64,000 nucleotides of DNA from Takakia lepidozioides (taxonomy: Eukaryota; Streptophyta; Takakiopsida; Takakiales; Takakiaceae), in NCBI GenBank assembly GCA_030704615.1, contig CM060732.1:79691171-79755170 (forward strand), given 5' to 3'. Under the pieces are notes generated by a model that ran no database searches, was not told where the DNA came from, and saw only the letters and a program-made list of their open reading frames with translations. Within the stretch, counting starts at the first letter, position 1, and each line of letters starts with the position of its first letter. The translations under genes and the position numbers were made by a program. Below are positions 22,227-33,496 of the stretch, one piece after another.

Positions 22227-24591
22227 CATCCAGAGCTGTCGCGTGGTTCTGAGAGCTCATTGGAGCAGTTCTCAGAGCCATTTCATTCCATGTTTTTTTC
22301 ATTCTCTGCTACTTGCATCTTACTCACTTCGCGCTTTGGTGGGTTGGGATTTATCTCCTGTTTAACAGATACACGAAATATGTGCTTATGGAAGGAAATC
22401 ACCTGAGCGGTATTCCAGACTATCTTGACATGTGGTCGGACCCTGCAAACGATCCAACCATGTATAGTGCAGGGATATTGAAGGATTGGAATCCTTCTCA
22501 CTTCAGAGACTGTGGCTGGTACCTTGACTACCCACCGGAGCACACGACCTTTCAAGAACAGCACATGAAATATTTGAACAATAATGCTGAGATGCTGGCG
22601 CCTCTGACTGACGAGCAGTACCAAAGAAACATAGCAACATTGGCTGCCAAGGAGCCTGATGCTCAAGGAACGCCGCAGAAGGGAAAGAAGGCGGGCCGCA
22701 AACCAAAAGACAAGGCTCCTGATGTCATAGCCATCTCACCAGCAAAGCCAAAGGACAAAGACAAGTCCAAAGAGAAGGAAAATGACAAGGGGAAGGAGAA
22801 AGAAAGGGAGATGGAGAAGGAAAAGGAGAGTGGGCAGGACTTCACTGCTGGAAGATATACCCGCACAGTTCAGTGCGTGTTCGATGCCAAGCCACACCCT
22901 TCCCGTTCTGATTCGGCAGGAGAGATTAAAATTGTCAATGAGGGTTGGCTGGCGATGATGCAGAGTCGAAAGAGAGGATACACTAGGGTGCCTTCGCCTA
23001 CCTGGGACAACATAATCTCATTCCTCAATCTGGTGAGAATTCCAGTTTCTTTCCTTTTTCTCTGAAAGTTTCATGGCAGTATTTCAGTCTGGTTCTTTGA
23101 AAACATTTTTGCCATCGTTCTTAAAATAAACATGTCTGTTGCAGGTGAGCACTGGTCCCACCTTCGTGTGCGGTGTGTAGAAAACATATACGGCTGACAT
23201 TGTCATTCTCGACATCCCGGATGGCCAGGCTGTGCCAGAAGTTCTTCCAAAGGGCAAGACGCCAGGCTCGAACAAATTCGAGGACAACTACTGGAGTTGG
23301 GTGTTTGAGTTCTGTAATAATTTCCTCTCTGATGCAGGGACACTTCTGCTTTTTCAGTCATGTGACAAAGATAGTCGTCGGGCATTGGCATCATACCTGA
23401 AGTCTTCAGGGTTTGAAGTTTTGCGCACATGGAATTGTGTGAACAGCCTCTACCTTGTAAAAGGGGGTTTCCCTGGTCAGCTGGTATGAAGTCTCCATTC
23501 TGCTTGTGCTTTCATGATGAGTTTCAATGTTCTCTGCAGCTCCACTCTAGAAGAATCTGTCATGATCAACACCGATCATCACCGATTCGTGATAAAAATG
23601 ATTGTTTTATGCCTGAGTTCTGAATAGCCGATGTATACACTTCCACTATAGATTGTGTTTACCACACTAACCTGCTATCTTTGGCAGATGATGATGTTCG
23701 AGGCGATCTGCCTACGGAGGATTCGCACCTCAAAGACACCATCCTCCATCCGCAGCTTTGAGATTTCTAACCAGGGTTGTTTCGTCAACCCCCCCTATGA
23801 GCCGCATGTCGATGACATTTTGTACAACTTCATGCAGTCCTGTCAGACTCTGAAGAGACCAGATGGCACTCCCTGGAGAGGTGCAAAGGAAAAATTCCCA
23901 GCGTTCATGCAAATACTGCTGGAGTCATGCAGCCACCACTCTGCACGGGTGGTCGATCTTTCTGTGTCCACAGGTTTGTTCTCTCGCTTCCGAATTGAGT
24001 TTCTTTCACCAGTTCCATTTGCTTAAATCCCCCCACCAAACTGTTCATGTCCTCTTGTATGGTGCAGGAGCAACTTACCATGCATGCAAGGCAGGCGGAA
24101 GAAGCCTTTTTGGCATGGAGGGTGATTATGACCTCTACAACACAGTGCTCCTCCCCCTTTTTGTCTGGCTCCACTTCAAGCACACAGACTGATCGGATTC
24201 AAATTTGAAATGATGACAATCCCGAAGATAAGCAGGTCGACAACGATTTTTCATGTGAGTAAGTGCTAAACCCACTTTGGGAGCCATACTCAATTTCTCA
24301 ATAACATCAAAGTTACAATAATAACTTTTCAGGCTGTCTTTCAGGAAAGGCAGTGGTGGATCTTCAGGAGATACAGTCATTTGTGGCGAGTCTGTTTTCG
24401 ACAGCCCCCTTTCCAATTTTCTGCTTCCTGATTATACTGAAGCAATGGCACTTCACGCGGCCGAGTCCCTATCCCCTGACTTTTTACTGCCCGGCCGTAG
24501 GTGTAGCCAGCGGAGATCCGGAGTTCTTAAATACTTAGACTTAGATGCAGAGGAAGTGGGGATACATTGTACTGACTCTGAGTCAGACTGA

Positions 24592-25315
24592 ACTATGTTC
24601 TTTTAATATTCTGTTTCATCCTCTTTGGAAAACGTTGAATCCCCTTCCTCCACCGTTGTTGTTCCTTTGGAAAGAAAAATAATCAAAGAATCAACTACCA
24701 TTTATATTGCAATCCATGAATCCATCTCACAAACCTCCCTCACTCTTTGTCATATCCATTGTGCTTTCATCTACAGTGTATTCATGCGTGCTCCATTCAT
24801 GAATGTTTTCCTTTGTTCAACATCCATTGTACATTCATCCTCTATACTCTTTAATCCACCCCACAAACCTACCACACTCATGTCATATACGTTGTGCATT
24901 CGTCTAAAGTTTTAGTCATGCATCTTCCTGTCATGAATGTTTTCCATTGCTCAACATCCATTATACATTCATCCATTTGACTCTTATCCATCCCTCATTC
25001 ATCCATCTACATTCATTTTTCACACTCATCCATCTGTTTATCATCCAACTGTACATTCATCCATCATTTATTCATCTGTTGCTTTCAGGTGGGAATGACC
25101 ACTGCCTTTTATTATGTCGTCCAACTTGTTTCCGCGGTAAAGGGTGCCAATCCGCAGGAATACACTCCACTTCTTCCTGGGCGCGTGGTGACACGGTCTT
25201 CAAGTGTGATGACGTGGAGTGAGCCCCGTGATGTGGCATTGGTGCAAGGTGACGTGGCGTGAGCGCAGTTGCGCTCACGCGCTCACGTGACCAGGCTCAC
25301 GCCGAGGCATCCTTG
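24592..25315. repeat. MULE-II right subterminal region and terminus
   Basis: Between 24690 and 25085 the words CATTCATCC, CATCCATT and ATTCATGAATG recur many times. 25190-25305 carries TGACGTGG and GTGAGCG/CGCTCACG words up to the terminal CCTTG. The same two word classes in the same order are found at the right end of MULE-I (27840-28205). Confidence 0.75.
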
Positions 25316-25324
25316 TTGTTCAAG

Positions 25325-27476
25325 ATGTCCACAGTTGCGGAGGGAAGTGGAGTTAGTTTGGTCCAAAGAATGCAGCCCGGAGGCGACCTGTAGAAATCTT
25401 GGCTCATGTTTGATCATGTGAAACGTGTAAAGGGTTGGACAACCATGGCTGCCCATGTGTACGATCCTTCTTACCAAAGAGTTATGACAATTGCAGTGTG
25501 TGACATGCAATCCGAAGACACTGAGTCTCAAATCCTAATGTGGAAGTCATTTGTGAAAGTCATGAGAAATCATGGTGTCTCAGATCCAAATGTTCATGGA
25601 TTTATGGCCGATAGCGCGTAGGCAAATTGGAATGCAGTCCGTTCTGTTTTTGGAAGTGGTGATCCGAAAATACCCATGATGGGCAGGGAGCGCACTTGCC
25701 TGTTCCATTGGACGCAGTCCCTCTGAAGGCACACCAAGAATTGCATAAAACCAGAGTTGCAGGAGGAACACATGAGACTCTGCTGGCTGTATAAAGATGC
25801 GACAAGCGAGATCGAAGCTAACTCCTTATACCAAACTATCAGGGCATGGTGGTACTCCTCCGATGCAGCAAGTCAAGATGGCCTCAAAGAACTTGATGAC
25901 TGGATGGGATTCTGGCACTTTAGATACAAACAATGGGGAGGGTTCATGACAAGAGTAAGGTCCCTTCTTTAAATTCCAAGGCTTCCATGAGTTCAATTTA
26001 CGGTATTAACCATGTTCACGTGTCTTTTCTTCAATGCTATTATCTTTTGATCTACAATAATAAAAGGAAAGAATATTGTGTGCAGAATATATCTCTGGAG
26101 GACATAGCGGATATGCCTTCATGTAATCTATCCGAGACTATGCATAGTGTGTGGAATGCGCAATCCGGCAAGAACAGACGGGACCTGTACGTTGCCACTT
26201 CGGATGACATGGTCCGAGCGCTTTCGCAACAGACACGGTACCGGGATTTCCTTCGTGGACGAGGTTCTAGTAAGGGGCCAGACAGGGCAGAGTTGCAGTT
26301 GAGGGCTGCAAACAGATGTAAGAATCCTGCTAGAATGGCAAAGTTTGTAAACGAATGCACAATGGGAACACCATTGCAATCTAGACATCCTCATCTGGAA
26401 GGTGAGGAGAGATTCGGTCCATGCAAGCGCAAACTGGACACCCCTCCGGGATCGGACGGTGATTTGCATCGACATGATAGGGATAATTTTTCAGTGCCAC
26501 GTGTGCCCGTGCCACCGACTTTCGTGCAATCAACATCCTTTGTGGGTGAATCTTCCTCGACAGAGTTCATGGAGTCGACAACTACAACTACACGTGAAGA
26601 AGGGGCGAACTTGCTGCCCATCCAGGAGTCTGATTGTGCAGACGCGCAGTGGCACATAGAACGAACTCCGCAAGGCTCGAAGGTGAAATGTTCCGCTATC
26701 AGGGCACGTCCTTTGTGAAGTGCACATCTATGATTTGTAGAGCCCCAGCAGGGACTCCAGCCCCAACTTTCACAGGGTTATTCAAGCATTATAGTGCACG
26801 GGAGGCCAGGCCTCACAAGTTTTGGTTTTGTCCTGATGACATGAAACGTTGCGTGATGGGAACTGTCTGTGATTTGGTGATAAACAAACCTCAAATCCCA
26901 AAAGTTTGGCCAGTCAAGATGGGAACTGCACTGTCTACACAGGAAATTGACATGATGGAGGATGCAGGATTTCGGCTCCCAAGAGGACCAACTGTCATGA
27001 CAGTTAATTCTTCGCATGATTTCCCTTCCCCATTTCCTGCACGCTCTCCACTTGGCAACGACTGGCCAACAAAAAGAAATGGAAAGGTGGTCCGGCGGGT
27101 TGAGGCAGGTGCAGAGCACGAGTGCAAGATTGAATCGGCGAAAACCCTTTAATGTCGGATCACCCACGTTGTCGATGTTCCCCCACCAGGCTACGGACGG
27201 GTGTATAGTATGGTGACGATGGGATCTGTTCTTCACAACAGGGCGTACGAGGTAACATTTTCCAATTTCCCAGATTGCACTTGCCCAGACTTCAAAAACA
27301 CAATCTCCAGTTCTCTGGGAAAGAGAGGAAAATTTGTGCCATGCAAACATTTGTACTACATGTACATTCAGATGATGTTTTGTGATCCAAAAATAGACAC
27401 ATACATTCACCAATGTACGATGGGGCCTGCTGATGTTATGACACTACTTGAGCGAGATAGTACTGCACGAGTTTGA
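25325..27476 (+). pseudogene. MULE-I transposase, core and C-terminal SWIM finger
   Basis: It continues in frame from 15935 (MSTVAEGSG, RMQPGGDL). The core includes WLMFDHVKRVKGWTTMA, VCDMQSEDTESQ, GFMADSA and CLFHWTQSL, followed by a helical region with IRAWWYSS and LDDWMGFWHFRYKQWGG; Asp residues here are candidate catalytic positions of the MULE DDE fold. An intron (25955-26085, GTAAGG to CAG) precedes a basic segment (QTRYRDFLRGRG). The end has WPVKMGTALSTQEIDMMEDAGF and a SWIM finger (CTCPDF, CKHLYYMY). Stops at 25391, 25619, 25724 and 27150, and a frameshift near 26690, disable it. Confidence 0.85.
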
Positions 27477-28215
27477 GATGCTCTCAGGCATGACCTTGCA
27501 AAGCCTGGGCTGTTTTTCTGTGACGTCCGGTGGCAGATGACAAAGTCGCCTTTATATGGAAAAAGCTTCAAGCTGTTTCATGCCAGCACTTTCTTCACTC
27601 AGAAGCCATCCCCTACCCCACGTCATGATCAAAATGGATGGTAATGCTTTGTACACTTTCTACACTTTGTGACTTTCCAATTTCAACCGTGATTTCTGAA
27701 TATACCCCAGTCTTACATGGACCTTCACTACTGCCATTGTTTATACGACTTGTATACTGTTTCGAATAAAAGGTACGTGAGGGAAATTCATACAACCTCA
27801 AAGCAGTGGAGGATGGCCTGCTTCATTCAACATCCTTCAAGTTCTTTCCCCCCAAATGTCGTTGCTCTCATCCATTGCACATTCATTCGTATTTTGACGT
27901 CCCTCATTCATCCTACATTCATCCCATATCCATCCAACATCCATCCAACATTCATCCAACATTCATCCTACATTCATCCATTCGACGGACCCATTCATCC
28001 ATACGAATTTCCTCTCGCACTACTCTGAAATTTTCATGCGTAGTTTGCCCCCTAAACCGTAAACGTCGTCCCCACAGCAATAGGTTCTGCTTTTCCCAAG
28101 GCTATAGGATCCGCTTTCATTCTATGCTCACGCTTTAGAAATGTGCTCACACTTAACGAAGTCTGCTCACGCTTAGTCCGCTAAGCGTGAGCGCGCTCAC
28201 GCGCTAGCTTCCCTC
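27477..28215. repeat. MULE-I right subterminal region and terminal inverted repeat
   Basis: 27840-28010 carries a run of CATTCATCC-type words, inverted relative to the GGATGAATG words near the left end. 28120-28205 carries GCTCACGC and GCGTGAGCGCGCTCACGCG. The last 22 bases are the inverted terminal repeat. No gene is seen between the transposase stop and this block. Confidence 0.75.
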
Positions 28216-28593
28216 GATGAAACTGTGTTGATGCTTTGCTGCGTGCAACGATTGGCTTAGATTGTATGTGTGCTCTGCAATAGATCATTCCCTGTCAACT
28301 TGGCAAAGTTCTATAGCTTATAATCCCCTGTGCATGACTTAACCCGCAGAGGACGAGAGCATATCCTTGCGTCGGGGTTCTTGGTGGAGATTGGGGGCAT
28401 TTAAATCTAACGGCTTGGGTGTCCTGTTAATGATAGGCTAGGTTTGGTGTGGCTATGGTGGAAAGACGGTTGTACGGGAAATCTAGAAAGATGGCAGCGC
28501 AATCCACTATGTTCAATCATTTGTCCCTCCTGGTGTATGTTGTTTCTGCTAATTTTGTGTGTCTTGTGTCTTCCTGCTTTGTGAGTGAACACT

Positions 28594-29293
28594 ATGCAAA
28601 CGGCAACCATGGCTTCCAGTTCGAATGATGCTGCTTCATTTGTGATTGACGACGATTTGTTTGAAGCTATCTTCCTGAGTGTTGTGCATGATACTGCGTC
28701 CCCTGAAGTGCTAAGGCCTTACGAGGGAGAACCGCCAGTGAGGGGGGACGCGGAGATTCCACTTGACGTGCCCTCGGCTTACTGGATAGAGAAGTTTGAG
28801 CAGACGGCCGTTGATGAAGCGCGCAAGACTGTGAATTCTGAAGGTGGAAAATGCGAGCGGCGTCGCAAGATTGCTGAAGCTAAGCAGGGTGCGTTTGCTG
28901 GCAGACTGCTGCAGAAGCTGCATGCAAAGGAAATCGCCAAGTGCTTACCTCGGGAGGTCATCCATGAGCGACTTGGACAAGGCGAGCTGCTCACTTGGCC
29001 ACAGATTGGAGTGCCCAAGTTTGTTGTCACACGAGATCGCACCAACAACCTTGAGAGCTTTCTACACCCAAAGGGTTCCTAGTGGCTGTCGCTTTTGGGA
29101 GCTTGTCCGAGGTGGGAGTGCAGCGGCGCTGACAAACATATGCCCTGCCTGGACTATAGATACTCATGATTTTTCGTGGGAACAATCCATTACTGGCATC
29201 CCACAGCACTTATTTCACCTCTCTGCGCGGGATGTTGTAATTTTTCCTGGCAAAACCTTTGATCAAGATAAGGTTGGGCTCTGTCGAGTCTAG
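28594..29293 (+). pseudogene. Gypsy-1 leader ORF, unassigned, frameshifted
   Basis: An open frame starts at ATG 28594 (MQTATMASSSNDAASF) and runs to 29082. A one-base shift continues it into RFWELVRGGSAAALTNICP up to 29293. It lies between the 5' LTR and gag. I recognise no domain. It may be an N-terminal gag extension or a small accessory ORF of this retrotransposon lineage. Confidence 0.45.
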
Positions 29294-29544
29294 ACTCCTA
29301 TTGACAAGTAACCATTGCACTCCCTGGTAGTCAAGGAGAGGGTAGTGCGCACGGTGACTCGTGTTGCATTTTGGCTGAAGGTGGCTCAGTCACTCTGGCA
29401 TCTGCAAGGTGAAGCTGTGTATCTCAGTTACAATCATCGTTTCATCTCTTCCTACATCGTCACGGATTGGGAGAAGTGCATGTTGCATCCCAGTGACAGG
29501 TGATTTTCTCTGTGCCTTGATCTTCATTTATGTTATCTTAGTGG

Positions 29545-30674
29545 ATGCTGACCAGGCGACGTGCTAAACTGTTGGAGTCTGAGAGTGCTAAGATGAGTGA
29601 ATGGAAGGAAGGGATAGAAGAGATCCTTGGTGATGACTCAGTTCCTGGTCCTGAGACACAACCTGCTGCGACATCAAGAGGCATCAATCATCCAGACGGC
29701 TTGGACTTGCAAGATCTTTGTGATGCCATGAAAACTATCTCTGATTGTCCTGCTCTGTTGGAACTTTTGTTGAACAAACAAACTAATTCTACACAAACAG
29801 TTGCCAAACCTCATGAATTCAAACCTGTCAAGCAGCCATACCCAGAGTTTAAGCTGGGTGACCATTTTGATAATTTTTTGAGGTTCTTTGAATTAAGCAT
29901 GAAGATGAATGTTGTGGCAGCGGAATTTATTTCCAGCACGTTCAGGTTTTGTTTAAAAGGAGAGGCTCAGATTCTGTTTGAAGCTAGTATCCAGGATATG
30001 GGAGAGATCTCTTGGAAGGTGGCCAAAGAATTGGCTCATCAGCTGTTTCAGGAGATTAAACCCACCCACTATGCCATTCCTGAAGTTTTGCATAGGAGAA
30101 AGCGTGTGGAAAGTACTATGCAGAAACCAGGACTTCAGTATGCAAGGCAGTGCCAGTGGTGGCTGAGAGACCATTGGCCACCAAGATTTTTTTCATCAAA
30201 GGGTTACCACCAGCTGAACAAGTGTTCTTGGAGAAAAGCTCATACAACACGGACAAAGAGATGGTTCAGCTCATTGAGGAAAGAGCTCGCGTCAAGGCAG
30301 CAAAGAGGGGTTTAGCTCCTGCAAAAAGGTCTCAGGTCATGTTGCATGATGTTGATACATGTACTAGTACTGATGGGGATGAGGGCTGCCTAGAATTGTT
30401 GCTTGCTGTTGTGAGAAATGTGCAGGATACTGTAAGGACGGAGCTGCAGGCTTTCAAAGCTGAAAGTCATCGGCGGACTTCTGATGATGGTGAAAGGAAA
30501 ACAGGTCATAGAGGTCGAACCAATACTGGTTCAGGTTATCAGGAAAGAGCAGCCTTCCTGATTTGTAAGAGCACTGAGCACTGGACCAGGTTTTGCCCCA
30601 TGCAGCCAGACTTACCTGCCATCTATGAGCAATGGAAACGAGATCAAAGGGGTAAGGGTGCTTTAAACGAGTAA
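29545..30674 (+). pseudogene. Gypsy-1 gag
   Basis: The first frame (29545-30315) holds the capsid-like region (PYPEFKLGDHFDNFLRFFE, ALIQDMGEISWK-like helices). The frame shifts at about 30150 to a second ORF (30150-30674) with a basic region and a zinc-knuckle-like CKSTEHWTRFC, whose first Cys is missing compared with the usual C-x2-C-x4-H-x4-C. It encodes the structural protein of the retrotransposon particle. The frameshift and the damaged knuckle indicate decay. Confidence 0.7.
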
Positions 30675-30736
30675 GGTCATCTGCTACGGAAGGGCCAGGT
30701 GATCACAGGTGTAGACCTTCTAAACCCTCCGCTACT

Positions 30737-31994
30737 TTGCTTGTGTCCACCAATTTCAAATTGCTCCATACTGAGGTGTTGAAAACCAAGAATAGAGAGC
30801 GTATTCACCCCTTGATGACACAATGTCATATTGGTCACTTATCTTTTCAATGTGTCATAGACACGGGCTGTACAGTATTTTGCCATTCCTTTGCATGTGG
30901 TTCAAGTTCTGGGTTTGAAAATGTCTCCTGCCCAGGGTATTGAGGTCACCATAGCTGATGGTACCAGCTATGAACCCCTTGGTTTAGTTAGTGTGCAAGT
31001 AAGGATTAGTCGCAAAGTTGTCACTATCACAGGGATTGTAACCATGGGCAAACAACTACTTTTGGGGTTAGATTGGATGTCTGAAGCCATGGCTTCCATT
31101 GATCTCTGTACCAATGTCATGACCTTGAAGGATGGTGAAGGTGGCAGCTGCAAAGTCAATTTGAATCAGATCCCTATCTTGGCAGGCAGTGGCACCAGAC
31201 ATCTTGCTTGCATGAAGGCTGTCTCACGTGAAGTCATGCAACGAGCTGGAGACACATACAATTGGACTCGCTTCTTTGGTTTTCAGAGCAACCCAACGAT
31301 GCTTTTACACCAGTGGCACATACCTGCTGCTGGCTGCAAGACTGGTGCACCCATGCCTGTCGAGGGTGACATCCTTATTCTTAGAGCCCCTGCTGATGTT
31401 CAATTACCTGCTATGTCTCAAGTCATTGTGTCTACAGGCCTTGCCTTCATCTGCCCACAAGGCAAGTATGTTGAGATTGAGGGTTGGAAACGCCTGTCAT
31501 TACAAAAACATTGCTTGGTTGTATCAGGACTTTTGGATATGGGTTTTAGGGGTCATGTTCACATTCTGATTGCCAATCCAGAGCGTATGCCTGTCACCAT
31601 CAAGAAGGATCAAGTGCTGGCCAGGCTCACTGCTGTGCCCATCAGTGACATATCCTCGGTGGAGCCAGCTTTACATCTACGAGATATTGGTCTGGAAGAT
31701 GATCCTCTGGATGGTCTGATTGCTATGACCAGTTTAGCTGCAGCCCCAACAACTCACAGCCTCACTACTGAGCAAGAAGCTCACTTTCAACAGGTATTGG
31801 TTGAGATTAAGGTGGGTGAACTGACTGATTCTCAACAAGCTCAATTACATCTGCTGCTCAAAAGAAACTTGGACATATTTAGCAAAGGTTCACATGACCT
31901 GGGCTGCACAAAGATACTCTTAAGCATGAAATTATTACTGAAGGAAAACCAGTCAAACAATATGCTTACAGAGAATCTGTCCGTGAAAAGGTAG
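30737..31994 (+). pseudogene. Gypsy-1 protease and N-terminal pol
   Basis: 30737-30943 encodes FQCVIDTGCTVF, the DTG aspartic protease active site. After a frameshift near 30900, ORF 30891-31994 gives the second protease strand (LLLGLDWM) and a linker into RT. The protease normally cleaves Gag-Pol. The two-frame state makes it inactive as written. Confidence 0.75.
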
Positions 31995-33107
31995 TCATTC
32001 AAGAAGAAATTAGGAAGATGTTGGATTCCGGAGTGATAAAACCTTATGTTTTCCCCTGGGCTAGTCCCATTGTGTTTGTGGGGAGAAAGATGGCACCACA
32101 CACTTCTGTGTGGACTTTCGAAGGTTGAATGCAATGACTAAAAAGGATGTCTATCCCCTGCCACGTATCAACGAGACCCTAGACCAACTTAATGGGGCAA
32201 CTATCTTTTCTTCCCTTGATTTAGCCTCTGGGTTCTGGCAAGTTCCACTAACGGAGGACTCCAAAGAAAAGACTGCATTTACCTGCAGATATGGTCTGTT
32301 TCAGTACGAAACCATGCCGTTTGGGCTTTGTAATGCCACTGCTACCTTCCAAAGGCTCATGGACGTGGTCCTTGGTAATTTAAGATGGGAATGTGCTCTT
32401 GTATATGTAGATGATATCAACATTTATTCCAGCAGCTTCGCATCTCACCTTTTGGACCTGCAAAGAGTCATGAGCAGGTTACGAAGTGTTGGACTCAAAG
32501 TTAAGAAATGTGATTTTTGTATGCTGGAGTTGCACTTTTTGGGACACGTTCTTTGTGTGGATGGCATCAAACCTGACTTAACCAAAGTTCAGGCAGTTTA
32601 GGATTTTCCTATCCCGAAGAACAAACATTGTGTAAGAGCATTCTTAGAAGGTTCATCCTTCATTTTGCTCAACTAGCTGGTCCCTTGTTTTACCTGCTTT
32701 GCAAAGATGTTAAATTTCAGTGGGGTAAGGCAGAAGCGTTGGCCTTTGAGAGACTCAAGATAGCCTTGACTTCTGCTCCTATACTCATATTTCCTGATTT
32801 CTCCATTCCCTTTCTGTTGCAGACTAATGCTAGTGACCTAGCTGTTTCAGCCATCCTAAGCCAGAAGAAGGATGGTCGTGAGCATATTGTTGCTTATACA
32901 TCTAGAAGGCTCGATAAGCATGAGAGAAATTATAGCATTACCGATAAGGAAGGCCTCGCAGTTATATTTGGTGTCAAGCACTTCTGTCAGTATTTACATG
33001 GTTGTTATTTTACTGTTGAGACTGACCACCTGCCTCTAAAAGCCCTGAAAACTCCACGAGAATTATCAGGTAGATTGGCTCGCTGGTCTCTTTCTACAAG
33101 GGTTTGA
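31980..33107 (+). pseudogene. Gypsy-1 reverse transcriptase and RNase H
   Basis: RT blocks are visible: [15 protein letters not shown] (just before a frame change), [47 protein letters not shown] and the catalytic YVDD near 32404. A TAG follows at 32599-32601. RNase H resumes at 32628 with LAVSAILSQKKDG, ERNYSITDKEGLAVIF and TDHLPLKAL. The domain order and the YVDD form are those of Ty3/gypsy. Confidence 0.85.
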
Positions 33108-33496
33108 ATATGCATTGTATATAAAAAGGGCAAAGAAAATGGTAACGCTGATGCATTGACAAGAGGGGAAACAAAGGTTCCCACCCCTTACTCTTCTCTT
33201 GATGATTTAATTGCTTTACCTGCATCTGTTCCTACTTCTATCATCACTGCAGATCAACTTTTGTTTTGTAGCTTGCTAGATGAGATGCCTAGGTCCATGA
33301 ACTTGTTGGATGATTGGGATCTCATGACATGTGACCCTGGTTGATCATATGTGGGTGGAAGGGTGTGCAGCAAATCGCATCTGCAGATTTCAGAGTGGTT
33401 GTATCTTCTTAGCTTAGGCATATTCTGTCTTTTTCATAGCCGCAATAGTGATTTATTCCCCTTAGGACCTGCGCTTTAGCCCTGCCTGTTACCTCC

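Larger units (their letters stand above)
18572..24591 (+). pseudogene. Gene X' of MULE-II: ParB-like / DNA methyltransferase fusion
   Basis: Exons: 18572-18739, 19622-20250, 20346-20538, 20623-21060, 21146-21372, 22369-23032, 23145-23483, 23688-23973, 24068-24192 and possibly 24333-24591 (ending LDLDAEEVG...SESD). Every border from exon 1 to exon 8 is in the same phase as in gene X, and exons 7 and 8 have identical lengths (339 and 286 bp). The ParB-like part reads IPLCRMISM and DGNHRLLAW. A Lys/Glu-rich linker in exon 6 is expanded relative to X. The methyltransferase part has LDIPDG, GTLLLFQSCD, WRGAKEKFPAFMQ, DLSVSTG (Gly to Ser in the SAM loop) and LFGMEGD. Stops at 20512-20514 (TAG) and 23178-23180 (TAG) make it a pseudogene. 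The same two introns hold palindromes as in X. Confidence 0.8.
15936..25315 (+). mobile_element. MULE-II: related element nested in the MULE-I transposase gene
   Basis: The 9,380-bp element has a 9-bp duplication and imperfect 22-bp inverted termini: the left starts CAATGACGC and the right complement starts CAAGGATGC, both followed by GGCGTGAGC. It carries a deleted transposase (minus, 16567-17548) and gene X' (plus, 18572-24591) in the same divergent arrangement as MULE-I but inverted relative to it. Removing the element plus one duplication rejoins the MULE-I transposase in frame. With no catalytic core it is non-autonomous. Confidence 0.9.
7704..28215 (+). mobile_element. MULE-I: Mutator-like element carrying transposase and ParB-methyltransferase genes
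   Basis: The element has imperfect 22-bp terminal inverted repeats, matching at 18 of 22 positions (shared GCTAG and CGTGAGCG blocks), and a 9-bp target duplication. Inside are gene X (minus, 8642-13880), a divergent transposase (plus, 14637-15935 continuing at 25325-27476) and the nested MULE-II (15936-25315). Subtracting the nested copy and one of its duplications leaves about 11.1 kb. GTGAGCG-rich and GGATGAATG-rich subterminal blocks lie at both ends in inverted orientation. The transposase is frameshifted and split, so this copy is not autonomous. Confidence 0.9.
7371..28380 (+). repeat. 5' LTR of Gypsy-1, split in two (7371-7703 and 28225-28380)
   Basis: The left part (333 bp) starts at TGTGGAG and includes ATTCCATGGCGTTGCATATG. 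The right part (156 bp) starts after the second GATGAAACT copy with GTGTTGATGCTTTGCTGCG and ends at GCGTCGGGGTTC. Joined after dropping one 9-bp duplicate, the two parts match the 3' LTR at 35355-35829 over its whole length. Following the LTR is TTGGTGGAGATTGGGGGC, the expected primer-binding position; I did not match it to a tRNA. Confidence 0.9.

Noticed and set aside
22663-22866. Minus-strand frame rich in Ser/Phe/Leu opposite X' exon 6
   Set aside because: It is the complement of the Lys/Glu-rich linker of X'.
8642-27476. All in-frame stops in the MULE genes might come from C-to-T change of CAG, CAA or CGA
   Set aside because: Aligning X with X' shows TAC opposite the stop at 10097 and GAG opposite the stop at 20512, so a single deamination explanation is not supported.
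30968-31159. Minus-strand frame inside gypsy pol
   Set aside because: Shadow of the protease-pol coding frame on the other strand.
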